A DNA stretch of 64,000 nt from NCBI GenBank assembly GCA_020635205.1, contig JACKAE010000002.1:496001-560000 (forward strand). The letters run 5' to 3'. The notes under the pieces were generated by a model. It was not told where the DNA came from, ran no database searches, and was given only the letters and a program-made list of their open reading frames with translations. This DNA comes from Ignavibacteria bacterium. GTDB lineage: Bacteria; Bacteroidota; Ignavibacteria; OLB7. The translations under genes and the position numbers were made by a program. Every line of letters begins with the position of its first letter. Within the stretch, counting starts at the first letter, position 1. Below are positions 53,311 through 62,703 of the stretch, piece by piece.

Positions 53311-54180
53311 CTATCGTCCCAACGTTGGTCCAAGAGGGTTCGACTCTTTTGATGTCGGGTTGAATAGGAGCGAGATGCCCCCTCGGAACAGATTTTGCGT
53401 CCAGTTTACATTAGGAACAGGATCAGTGAAGCTCAACGTCCCTCCGATTTCTGGTCGTAGTGAGATAAGTGGTGTTATCTGGATATTATACCCAATTGTT
53501 ATTGTCCCACCTATATTCAAGCCATTGCTCTCCTCCAAGTCCCCACTCCGAGCATTTCGCTCCGTTCTTCCATCTGCAAAAGTTGCTCCAGATGGGGAGG
53601 CAACTTCCTCTTTCTGATCGTAAGTAGCGCCGAGAAGGAATCCGGCAGTTGGACCGATGCCAATAATGATTGGTACGTTCTGGCTGACCTGATAGAGAAA
53701 GGTAGGTTCTACTGCAAGAGTCGTTAACCCTGCATCAATTACATAGCGGCTGATGATTGGCGAAAGTTCACCAGTTGGTGAAATTGATTGCCCGATTCTC
53801 TCTTCAGTCTCGAACGTACTGCTTGTACTATAAAAACTTGCCTTAACGCTCCACCCGACATGTGAGAGGAAACTTTCCGCAGGGGCAGGTTGCATTCCCA
53901 CGACACCTGCAAACTGAATGCCCCCACCGCTGCCACCTGTGTAGTGAACCGAGTCTCCCTGACAGCTAATAACACCGGGTAGTGTGACAAACTCGGCAGA
54001 GTTAGAGGCGAGTGCTCCGCCGCCGTATATGCCAAACTGCCATAGGCCTGGCGTCCCTTGTTTCGCCTGAAGTTCTGGTTCTGGTGTCGGTTCTGCTTCA
54101 GAACCTCCCTGAGCATACAGGGAAGCACCACAAAGCAGAGTGGTAAGGAAGGGGAGAAGGATCAAACTATTTCGTCTCAT
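53311..54180 (-). CDS. Outer-membrane beta-barrel protein
   Basis: The 289-residue protein has a signal peptide ending SLYAQ, an acidic Pro-Glu segment (SEAEPTPEPELQ) and a barrel-like alternating pattern with GIYGGGALASN near the start and aromatic-rich terminal strands (FRGGISLLFNP). It resembles OMP_b-brl proteins. The Pro-rich segment before the barrel might span the periplasm. It lies 55 bases downstream of the giant surface protein gene on the same strand, so they may be expressed together and the barrel might anchor or export it, an inference only. Confidence 0.75.
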   Translation of the reverse strand: MRRNSLILLPFLTTLLCGASLYAQGGSEAEPTPEPELQAKQGTPGLWQFGIYGGGALASNSAEFVTLPGVISCQGDSVHYTGGSGGGIQFAGVVGMQPAPAESFLSHVGWSVKASFYSTSSTFETEERIGQSISPTGELSPIISRYVIDAGLTTLAVEPTFLYQVSQNVPIIIGIGPTAGFLLGATYDQKEEVASPSGATFADGRTERNARSGDLEESNGLNIGGTITIGYNIQITPLISLRPEIGGTLSFTDPVPNVNWTQNLFRGGISLLFNPTSKESNPLGPTLGR

Positions 54181-54235
54181 GGATATATCTGTTATTAAAT
54201 AATGTTTGGCTTTGACTATGCTCCGCTATCCGACA

Positions 54236-57200
54236 CTACTGCGTGACGATCACATGTTGTCTGACAACAGTGTTGCCTCGGCGTAGCTCGCAGAAGTACA
54301 ACCCGCTCGACAGCTCGCTGGCGTCAATTCGCAGTAGATACACGCCTGATGCTACCTCACCAGCATACAGCTCCTTCACCTGCATTCCCATCGCGTCGTA
54401 TAACATCACCTCTACATATCCCGACTCACTTGTCTCCACTTCAAACTCCGATATTCCACTCACCGGGTTCGGTCGTGGACTCGATAACTTCAAACTTCCA
54501 CCCCCAAGACTTACTAAGCGATCTCCATCCAGCGTACACAACCCTAACAGCACAAACTTCCCATCTTCACTCTGATAGCTCATTACCCGATTTGCCGGCA
54601 CTACCGTGCGAACCTCCTCTACACGTATGTCCGTTTCCGCCCGATCTCCTAAAAGTACTAACGCCCCGATTGTACCCAATCTCCCATTCGCCGGGAACGA
54701 ACTTCCGTCATCCAGACCGAAGAAGCCAAGCTCTACAACACGTCGGTCGCCAACAATCTCGTTCGACAATATCCGCGTCGAGAGACCGGGCAGGTCTGTC
54801 CGCACCGACTGCGGCAACAACATCGTGTATCGCCAACTCAACTTTACGTCAAGCTCCCGGATACCTGCCTCGGCGATATTCTCACCATCTGCGATTTCTA
54901 CTGGAATCGAGACCAAGTTGTCGACAGCTCCACTTAGGTCTTGCGGCACACGAATGGTCAGCTTTGCCTCGATAACCTTCACACCTGTTCCCTCTCCGGT
55001 TAGTCCGAAGCTCTCGCTCGATCCACACGGGTCTTCCACAGTCACCATTGCAGTGGCGTTGAGCAAGCCAACTTGGGTCGGCAAATATTCGATCTCCACA
55101 ACAAGTTCCTCTCCAGCCGCTATGGTAACTGGGAAGCTCGACGGCACAACTACCCGGAGCGAACTCTCCCCACCAAAGTCGATTCCACCAATTACCCGAG
55201 GTGCGTTCCCCTCATTCCGGATCGTGATACTTCTGCGTGCTGGCAGGCCGGCAACCACATCTACCTGAGCAAAGTCGAGCGACTGCTCAGAGAGTGTTAC
55301 CTTCGGATCGGCTCCAACTCCTCGGAAGTTGACAACCGTCGTCTTGTCGCACGGTCCCCAGAAGAACTCGAGTGAACCATTTACGTCGGCTCCGATTACC
55401 GGATCAAATTGCAAGGTGAAGTTCTTCGACTCACCCGGTTGCAGGATAATCGGGTAGACTTCGGCTCCAAGACTGAAGGCGTCGCTCCCAGCCGGTGTAA
55501 ACCGCTGGATTGTGTCGGCAACCGGTCCGTCGTTAGTAAGGGTGAACGAACGTGTAGTTGCTCCATCGCAGAGGTAGACTGTGTCGAAGTCCACCATCGC
55601 AATATCAGCCGCAAGCGAAGGGGTCTGCCTGCTTCCGGTGAGTGTAATCACCTCATCGATTCCACACGGTTCACCCATGATGCGAAGCTCCTCATTAAAT
55701 GCTCCGTCACTCTGCGGAGCAAATCGGATTGTGATGATTCGCTCAGTTCCGTTTGCCGGGATTGAGAAGGGGAGGCTCTGCGAGACCGAGAAGGGAGCGT
55801 CGGTATTGAGTTGAATATCAGATATCGTCGCGTCGACAGTGCCGGAGTTCGAGAGTGTTAGTTGCATCTCAACCGGCTCATCACAGTCGAGAAGTTGTCC
55901 GAAGTTTATCGTTCTCTGCTTCGGCAGAGCGATAGCAGTATCCTTCCGTCCAGTAAGTGTAATCTGTAGTGGATCGGTTGCGTTGCGAGCGTTGGATCTG
56001 ATGTCGACTACTGCTCGGTGAACGCCGATGATCGAAGGTGTATATCGAATAACAATCGAGTCGGTCTGCTGTGGCAGAATCGTTGTTGGTGCAGGGTTGC
56101 GTTGGAAGGAGAACCGCTCGGGATTATCTCCCCCCAGTTGAATGTTGTCGATTTGCAGTGGTTCGTCGCCGATAGCAGTGATAACAATGGTGGTATCAAC
56201 GAACTCTGGCGCATCGCAGAGGAATGGAGTGAACTGTATGGATCGAGGGATGCCAATTAGCGATCCGGCTCCTTGGAATCCGCGAACTTCAATATCGACC
56301 GGTACGAAGCACGGCTCGGCAATAATGGTGAGCGTTCCTCGCTCTGGGACGCCGGGACGTGGTGTGATGCGAACGCGAACAGTGCGCGATCCCCCCGGAG
56401 GGATTGTCAGTGGAGGGGCAGGCTGAATGATCTCGAACCGAGGATCATCGAAAGAGAGGGAGTTGATCGTGAGGGCATTACTCCCGTTGTTGGTGATGGT
56501 GACCGTTGTGTCGGCAGAAGTTTTTGCTGCATCGATCTGTCCGAAGTCAATGATCTCAGGAAATGCAAGTTGTGCGCTGTCGCGAGTGATGCGGAACGGT
56601 ATTTCGAGGAGAGCCTGGTTGTTTGCGTCGGTGTAAACCCGCAGCGTACCGGTGTATGTGCCGGGCTGCGGGAGTTTGAAGAGGACGTGTGCAGGGAGCA
56701 ACCGTCCGGGGGGCATCTCGGTAGGGAATCCGATAGGCTCACGAATGTTTTGGATTTGGATACCGTCGGCGTTGATCGAGTCGATACGGAAGTTGTTGTT
56801 GCCACGGTTCTCAATATCGAAGAAGACATCGAGGAGCGTATCGCACGAGGTGGCGATGATCGAATCGACGTTGATAACGGCAATGGAACGGAGTGCTTCA
56901 CCGGCAATGAAGGCGTAGGCATCATCCCAAGCAAATCCGTAGGGGATACACATTACCGGAGCGTCGGCGGTGAGGATATGTTGTTTGGGGAGGATGGGGA
57001 CGATAGCGGTGGCGTATTGCCCATCGATATGTGTGAACTGGAACTTGATCGGTTGTCCATCGATCTTAACCGTGGAGAGTGCCGAAGTTGGCGCGGTCAC
57101 CATTGCGTAGTGATGCCACGGATAGAGGAGCACCGAGTCCTTCCCGGGAATTGGTGTCTTATGGTGCGCCAGAAGCGGATTTGTCCACTGCAAGGTTGGC

Positions 57201-58420
57201 TTGTACTCCGTCACCGGTGGAAGCCAAGCCATTGCCGGGTTACCGAAGTTGTTTTTGATCGTATCTCGTTGATTCGGCTTGCTCGGGTCAAGTTGTAAGA
57301 TCGTATCCCGAATCGGGTTGTTTCCACTCCGCGAAACTTGCATTGCAATGATTGGCTTTGAAGAAGTAATCTTTGCAGCCCCACCAATGCTCATCTCCCG
57401 ATACTCACCTCGATTTAAGAGCGCTTTCTGAATTCCGTTTAAGGAGACGATCGTTGTATCCTTCAGAGCAACTACCTTCACTTGCGATGAGTCTTGTGGG
57501 CCCATCGACGCAGTATAGAAAAGCGTTCCACCTTTTGTCTCAGGTGGGAGAGCGTCGGCAGCCGGAGAGCGTCTCCAATTATACTGGACTGAATCGGGTA
57601 TCTCCACGGTGTCGCGAGCACCAGACGGGAGAATCACAACAGTTGTTCTCGTCGATGCGTGGGAAGCTGTGGAGACTGTAAAGGGGATAATGCCGATTGG
57701 CTTATTCGATTTGATAGGAGTACCACTCAGATCAGAGCCTGGTCCCGATCCCCGTTCAAACGACATGACTTGGAAGACCTGGTACTTGTTGAGGTTGATC
57801 GTTGCCGGACTACCAGGTAGAATCCCCGGAACACTCCAGGTGATTTTCGGATCGATGGTGACTTGTGTGCCATCCTCCTTAGCGAGAATCAAGAATCCTG
57901 TGTTTCGCCCGATGTAAGCCATATAGTTTAGGCTCATGTATGCAGTGTCATACGATTCAATCGGTGGGATTGAATACATCTCGGTGTAGCTACCATTCAG
58001 ACCTCGGTAGTCGTCGTAGATGGCGAAGACGGAGACAGGTTGGTCGGCTTGAATGTAGAATGAGCGTTGGTTTACCTCAATTGTGTCCCGATCCTCAAAC
58101 TGCTGCATCAGGTTCACAACTTGGAAGCGTGGAGGCTGGATCGTCAGTCTGTTCCCACCTTCAATCGTCCCCTGGTCAACTATCCCACCCCCCGGCCCTG
58201 ACCACTTTACCGTCACATTTGTGCGACGACTACACATGATCGTGATCTGAAAGTTTCCGGGATTCCCTCCATCGGGACGACGCCAAAACGAGGGGAGAGC
58301 AACCACAAACTCCTTGCCTGCCATTAATTGTGCAGCCGTTTCCGTCGGGAGTGCTGTCGCCCCAATTAATAGGAGAACAATTGCCAGAAATTTCTGTTGT
58401 AATTGTGTAGAAAAGCTCAT
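54236..58420 (-). CDS. Giant surface protein: IgGFc-binding-like N-terminus, anchor-D repeats, T9SS tail
   Basis: The protein of about 1394 residues (ATG at 58420) has a signal peptide ending TAAQ. Residues about 35-500 resemble the IgGFc-binding family (AGKEFVVALPSFWRR, FYIQADQPVSVFAIYDDY, IKSNKPIGIIPFTVS). Residues about 510-1130 hold some six HYDIN/choice-of-anchor-D units, each starting with an IDFGQI-like strand and ending EPC or GPC; a Cys near each unit start (FLCD, LLDCD, YLCD) pairs well in number with one near each unit end. The last about 80 residues (SSPRPNPVSG ... RGNTVVRQHVIV) are a T9SS sorting domain. A paralogue lies upstream. A surface adhesin or matrix role is likely but not shown. 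Confidence 0.87.
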   Translation of the reverse strand: MSFSTQLQQKFLAIVLLLIGATALPTETAAQLMAGKEFVVALPSFWRRPDGGNPGNFQITIMCSRRTNVTVKWSGPGGGIVDQGTIEGGNRLTIQPPRFQVVNLMQQFEDRDTIEVNQRSFYIQADQPVSVFAIYDDYRGLNGSYTEMYSIPPIESYDTAYMSLNYMAYIGRNTGFLILAKEDGTQVTIDPKITWSVPGILPGSPATINLNKYQVFQVMSFERGSGPGSDLSGTPIKSNKPIGIIPFTVSTASHASTRTTVVILPSGARDTVEIPDSVQYNWRRSPAADALPPETKGGTLFYTASMGPQDSSQVKVVALKDTTIVSLNGIQKALLNRGEYREMSIGGAAKITSSKPIIAMQVSRSGNNPIRDTILQLDPSKPNQRDTIKNNFGNPAMAWLPPVTEYKPTLQWTNPLLAHHKTPIPGKDSVLLYPWHHYAMVTAPTSALSTVKIDGQPIKFQFTHIDGQYATAIVPILPKQHILTADAPVMCIPYGFAWDDAYAFIAGEALRSIAVINVDSIIATSCDTLLDVFFDIENRGNNNFRIDSINADGIQIQNIREPIGFPTEMPPGRLLPAHVLFKLPQPGTYTGTLRVYTDANNQALLEIPFRITRDSAQLAFPEIIDFGQIDAAKTSADTTVTITNNGSNALTINSLSFDDPRFEIIQPAPPLTIPPGGSRTVRVRITPRPGVPERGTLTIIAEPCFVPVDIEVRGFQGAGSLIGIPRSIQFTPFLCDAPEFVDTTIVITAIGDEPLQIDNIQLGGDNPERFSFQRNPAPTTILPQQTDSIVIRYTPSIIGVHRAVVDIRSNARNATDPLQITLTGRKDTAIALPKQRTINFGQLLDCDEPVEMQLTLSNSGTVDATISDIQLNTDAPFSVSQSLPFSIPANGTERIITIRFAPQSDGAFNEELRIMGEPCGIDEVITLTGSRQTPSLAADIAMVDFDTVYLCDGATTRSFTLTNDGPVADTIQRFTPAGSDAFSLGAEVYPIILQPGESKNFTLQFDPVIGADVNGSLEFFWGPCDKTTVVNFRGVGADPKVTLSEQSLDFAQVDVVAGLPARRSITIRNEGNAPRVIGGIDFGGESSLRVVVPSSFPVTIAAGEELVVEIEYLPTQVGLLNATAMVTVEDPCGSSESFGLTGEGTGVKVIEAKLTIRVPQDLSGAVDNLVSIPVEIADGENIAEAGIRELDVKLSWRYTMLLPQSVRTDLPGLSTRILSNEIVGDRRVVELGFFGLDDGSSFPANGRLGTIGALVLLGDRAETDIRVEEVRTVVPANRVMSYQSEDGKFVLLGLCTLDGDRLVSLGGGSLKLSSPRPNPVSGISEFEVETSESGYVEVMLYDAMGMQVKELYAGEVASGVYLLRIDASELSSGLYFCELRRGNTVVRQHVIVTQ

Positions 58421-58656
58421 GGACACAACTCTCTGCGAATATGTTTGTGGTGTGGTATTCTAAACCTGAATAAGCAACGCTTCCGATTTGGAAACAGCAT
58501 AAGTGTCACCATAGAAAAGGAAACTGATAGGAAAGTTACAACCTTTTCAAGACTGTTGATGAAAACTTGCTACGTGCTGCAAGATGACCCTTTCCGGTTG
58601 CATCTGTTACATACTCACGAACAGGTCAATTTTATGGAACAACTACTATCAAGCCT

Positions 58657-61600
58657 CTACCACCTCACTATAAAACTTCCCGTTGCTCGAGTGTTGCCAC
58701 GTTCAATCGAGAAGCGGTAGATGCCGGGGGGGAGCTTGTCTGTTGGTACTCTGACGGTCTCTGCTCCACCACTTACCTTGAGCAGGAGGTTCAATACTTC
58801 GTGACCGACATTGTTATAGAGGTGCAAGTATCCACTCTCTTCACGTTCAGAGGTTATCTCAATATCTACATAATCGTTGGCTGGATTGGGGCGCACTTTT
58901 GTTGTGTGTAGCGGTTGGTCGATGTGAATAAGCCGTTGGCCATCAACAATGCAAATGCCGAGAGTGTAGAAGGGAGCATCTTCTTTTGTCATCTTCAGGC
59001 TATTCTCAGGGTCGAGCGGCGTCAGCTCCAGCACGTTAAGGTGCATTTGGGTTGTGTCGTCGACTCCGAGAAGCACTAATATCTTCAGTTCGGCCAGAAG
59101 ATCGGATGTTGTTGAGGTTAATGCACCTTCATAGGTCAGCGTAAGAATTCTGTCGGAGCCGAGGATCGTGTCTGAGTTAACCGAAATCGATCCACCTGAG
59201 ATAGGAGTAGAAATTCCTCTCAAGAAGAGGTTCCGATAATCCCATCGAAGTTCTCCCCGAAGTCTGATCTTCCCACGGTAGCCAGTAGGGTTCTCCAAGT
59301 GGATTGGAACCTGTACAGTCTGGTCAACGAAGCCAGAGGTTTCCCGCAGGCTTAAGTGGAGGGGAATCTCGCCCGGTTCGCCACTGATCGAAAAGCTGAT
59401 TGCTTCGGGACACGCACCGGCAAACGATAGACTCACGTCGGATGAAAATCCCTCGGCATTCTCAGATGTGTAGCGGAAAACCAACTGAACCGAATCTCCG
59501 GGCTGAATAATAGTGCCCGGTGGAGGAGAGATCAGTTGCAGGCGACCGTTTTGATTGTCGAAGAGAATCGCATCTATTGTGATCGGAACTTCTCCGCTGT
59601 TGTGCAGACTTGTCTGACCCTGTTGAGAGCTACTCGGAAGAAATGTTCCGAGAAGAATATCTGCAACGTTCGGGTCGACCGCACGCTCCCTGTATTCTCC
59701 ACGGAGCAGCACGTTCCGTTCGATTCGGCACGGCTCAGCTTCGAGGATCAACTCCTCACTATATGAACCAAATGAATCGGGAGCGAAGGTGAGTTCAAGT
59801 TCTATCGACTCACCCGGTTGTATCGTGGAATCGGTGAGCGGGGCTATCGAGAAGAGAGTGCTGGAGAGGCGTAGCTCCGATAGAGTGTCGACTACTTCGC
59901 CATCGTTCGTGAGCCGAAGGATCAGTCTCTTCGGATCATCGCAGTTCGTTAGCAGACCGAAGTCAAGACTATCAAGTTCAAGTTGCAGAGATGGTTCTCG
60001 GAGCGTTGCACGAATCGGAATTCGTTCCCGAAGGTTGCAGGGGGATGCGTCAAAGATCAGTGTGTCAACAAGTTCTCCCGTTCTGGTAGGAACAAGTGCA
60101 ATAGTCACTCGAAGAGAGTCGTTCGGTGGAATCACGTTACTCTTCCCTTCTATAAGAACTTCTCCATTCTTCAACGTGAGGCGATCAGGTTTGAGATCGA
60201 CAGTACCACGATTGCGGAAGAGAATCTCTTGCCGGATTGTGTCGCTGCAGAGGAGAACTTCCCCAAAGTCAACGGCGGCGAGAGATGGCTCAAGGAGAAC
60301 TGAATCTTTCCAACCGTTCAAGGCGATTTCTGTTCTGTTCGGTTCGGCGTTGTGCGTAACGATTAAGGTTGCTCTCCGTTCTCCAGTGCCGGTTGGCCTG
60401 AACTGAAGGGTAATCACCAACGAGTCACCCGTCGGGATTGCTTTTCCAGAGAGATCACTCGGGAGGATGTACTCACCGGCAGCATCTCCCTCAACCGTTG
60501 CCGAGTCAATAACGAGTGGTTCACCTCCAGTACTGTAGAGAACAATCTGAACTGTTCCGGGGGATTCGTCTGGGCAGAGGAGTCGGGGCATCTCATTAGT
60601 CCCCACAACTATCGCTGGCTTATCGGTAAGGCTTCCAACCAAGGTGAGGCGTGGGTGTAGATTGCATGGTGAGGTCTCAAGTCTGAGTGTGTCGACGAAC
60701 GCCCCAACTTGCTCGGGAGCAAAGCGGAGTTTCAGCGACTGGCTCTCGCCCGGTTGCAGAGTGACGGGAAGAGCTGGTGAGGTGAGTTGGAATGGGGGGA
60801 GAATATCTTCTCGTTCAATTGTGATTGGCAACTCACCGTTGTTGGTGAACTGAATCACTGTGTCTACTACTTCTCCTTCTAACACATTCCCAAAGTTAAG
60901 TCGGTTAACAGAAAATGTGCCGGCAACAATCTGCCGACGAATCAAAATTGGAATTGCGCATGGTGCAGCGTCGGCAGATGAGTAGAGGTAGATCGTCCCA
61001 CGAATCTCTCCAGAGTTCGGTGTCGGAATCCTTAACCCGAGTCCAGACATTGCGTAGGGGCCTATCGTTTCAGGGAACTGAGGGAAGTAGGTCTCCCCAT
61101 CAATCCCAGAAAAGTGAACGCTGTCGAGAGTTACTGATTCGCCACTAAAGTTTCGGATGGCAATCGTTGTGTCTAAAACTGAAGAGCAGGTGATGGCCGT
61201 GATCGGCTTCAAGTGGAGAGCTTTCGGTACGTTGTATCCTGCCGGTGTGAAGTATGCGTCAAATTCGGAGTAGCCGAGAAGCTGTACTCCTACCGGAACT
61301 GATGAGGCAAGGTGGTGCTCGCCGGGGAAGATTGGCAACAGTGCACTACTCCACTCCCGATTGTTGTGCGTTATCCTGAAGAAGGATGAAATGTCAGCCC
61401 CTTCATAGTAGATAGAGTCGAGGAAATCAGTCGGCCCAGTTACTATCATATAGTGGATAAAGGGAACCTGTAGCGTGCCACTTGGGTCCTGCAAGTCGAG
61501 ACGAGGGGCAAGGCTCTGCGTTGTCCACCGATACTCTCGCGACCACGCGCTGTAAGGCTGTAGGAGTGTCATCGATGGGTCACCAGTTGCTACGCCAATC

Positions 61601-62568
61601 AGTGAGTCACGCCGGCGGTAAGTGAACTGCGCAACGCTCACCGGTTCGTTCGTCGTGATGTCAACCGGACTTGGGTCTTCGTGGATAACACTCTCTCCTG
61701 CGTTGAGAACAGTAAGGGGGACGCCGTTTACCTGCACGAGTGTGGCATCGTTCGAGGCCAATATCTTGTAGTAACCGAGGTCTTGTCTCGGCAAAACGAT
61801 AGAGTGAAATTCGGTTCCCCACTGATCTGTCGGAACCATTGATTCCACTAAAGGGTTAGCAGCACCCTGATCTTTCAACAAAATTCCAGCATGTCCCCCA
61901 ACAATGGCAACTGGTTTATCACTTACGAAACGAGTTCCGGTCATGTCGCTGAACTCTGGGCGAAGTGGAACAACGTGCCAAGCCTCTCCTCTGTGGAGGG
62001 TAACCCCATAACTGAATCCGGCAGGATTCCCTCCAGATGTCGGCACAGTTGGTGTGATTCTAACTCGTGTGGAATCTTGCGTAGCTATTATCATGGCAAC
62101 ACCCCCAAACGAGGTTGTGCTCCAAGCAGACATCAGTTGATAGTCCGTGCCAAGTTGGGAGACTGGTGGGACAACCCATGAGTCGGTAAACCAGGAGGCA
62201 TCGTGCGTGGCGTGGATCACAACAGGTTGATCCGAACGTATCCAAATCACACGGTTGGTCTTCCCCTCTCGTTGTGAGTCGAACTCGATAGTAGGTCGTG
62301 GGATGGTGAGTTCCCACGGCATTCCCGGATCCACAGCCTGTGACTGCGTGTTGCCATTCTCGAGGAATTCGAGTGTAACGTTCGCTGGAGCTACGGCGGT
62401 GATGCTCAGGCGAAGTTGTGCGTTCTCGGAGATTCCGAGGAAGGGGAGCCCAATGTAAAACTCAGTTCCAGCAGAGGCGGGGAGAGGTTGCGAGCAGAGT
62501 TGAGCAGTCGGGATTGTGAGAAGCAATCCCGTGACAATAGATAGTATGCAGATATGTGTTGATCTCAT
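58657..62568 (-). CDS. Giant surface protein paralogue: IgGFc-binding-like N-terminus, anchor-D repeats, T9SS tail
   Basis: The 1303-residue protein has the same plan as the gene at 54236. After a signal peptide (ending LCSQ) comes AGTEFYIGLPFLG and FVSDKPVAIVGGH, the IgGFc-binding-like part (about 33-430). Then follow about six anchor-D units (VNRLNFGNVLEGEVVDT, AAVDFGEVLLCSD, LDSLDFGLLTNCDD) with recurring Cys in SPCNL or EPCRI, and a T9SS tail (TKVRPNPANDYVDI, LPPGIYRFSIERGN). The two genes are 236 bases apart in the same direction, clearly a tandem duplication that has diverged. It is exported to the surface or released. Confidence 0.87.
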   Translation of the reverse strand: MRSTHICILSIVTGLLLTIPTAQLCSQPLPASAGTEFYIGLPFLGISENAQLRLSITAVAPANVTLEFLENGNTQSQAVDPGMPWELTIPRPTIEFDSQREGKTNRVIWIRSDQPVVIHATHDASWFTDSWVVPPVSQLGTDYQLMSAWSTTSFGGVAMIIATQDSTRVRITPTVPTSGGNPAGFSYGVTLHRGEAWHVVPLRPEFSDMTGTRFVSDKPVAIVGGHAGILLKDQGAANPLVESMVPTDQWGTEFHSIVLPRQDLGYYKILASNDATLVQVNGVPLTVLNAGESVIHEDPSPVDITTNEPVSVAQFTYRRRDSLIGVATGDPSMTLLQPYSAWSREYRWTTQSLAPRLDLQDPSGTLQVPFIHYMIVTGPTDFLDSIYYEGADISSFFRITHNNREWSSALLPIFPGEHHLASSVPVGVQLLGYSEFDAYFTPAGYNVPKALHLKPITAITCSSVLDTTIAIRNFSGESVTLDSVHFSGIDGETYFPQFPETIGPYAMSGLGLRIPTPNSGEIRGTIYLYSSADAAPCAIPILIRRQIVAGTFSVNRLNFGNVLEGEVVDTVIQFTNNGELPITIEREDILPPFQLTSPALPVTLQPGESQSLKLRFAPEQVGAFVDTLRLETSPCNLHPRLTLVGSLTDKPAIVVGTNEMPRLLCPDESPGTVQIVLYSTGGEPLVIDSATVEGDAAGEYILPSDLSGKAIPTGDSLVITLQFRPTGTGERRATLIVTHNAEPNRTEIALNGWKDSVLLEPSLAAVDFGEVLLCSDTIRQEILFRNRGTVDLKPDRLTLKNGEVLIEGKSNVIPPNDSLRVTIALVPTRTGELVDTLIFDASPCNLRERIPIRATLREPSLQLELDSLDFGLLTNCDDPKRLILRLTNDGEVVDTLSELRLSSTLFSIAPLTDSTIQPGESIELELTFAPDSFGSYSEELILEAEPCRIERNVLLRGEYRERAVDPNVADILLGTFLPSSSQQGQTSLHNSGEVPITIDAILFDNQNGRLQLISPPPGTIIQPGDSVQLVFRYTSENAEGFSSDVSLSFAGACPEAISFSISGEPGEIPLHLSLRETSGFVDQTVQVPIHLENPTGYRGKIRLRGELRWDYRNLFLRGISTPISGGSISVNSDTILGSDRILTLTYEGALTSTTSDLLAELKILVLLGVDDTTQMHLNVLELTPLDPENSLKMTKEDAPFYTLGICIVDGQRLIHIDQPLHTTKVRPNPANDYVDIEITSEREESGYLHLYNNVGHEVLNLLLKVSGGAETVRVPTDKLPPGIYRFSIERGNTRATGSFIVRW

Positions 62569-62703
62569 CTCTCTGCCGATACAAACCTGATGAAAACCTG
62601 AAAGTTACGGTTTCAATTCTGTTTCCGAGCAGTTTGTCTCCCTCGATTTCTCCGCCGTATCTTCACGGCAACATCACGAACCCACTACAACTATTGCAAG
62701 GCA

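Noticed and set aside
54349..54975. 208-residue plus-strand open frame
   Set aside because: Antisense to the C-terminal anchor-D and T9SS region; Pro/Ser/His-rich peptide without a start signal.
56273..57298. Long 341-residue plus-strand open frame inside the 1394-aa giant gene
   Set aside because: It is antisense to a gene with a signal peptide, conserved domains and a T9SS tail; its peptide is low-complexity (Asp/Arg/Val-rich), as expected from the antisense of a repetitive beta protein.
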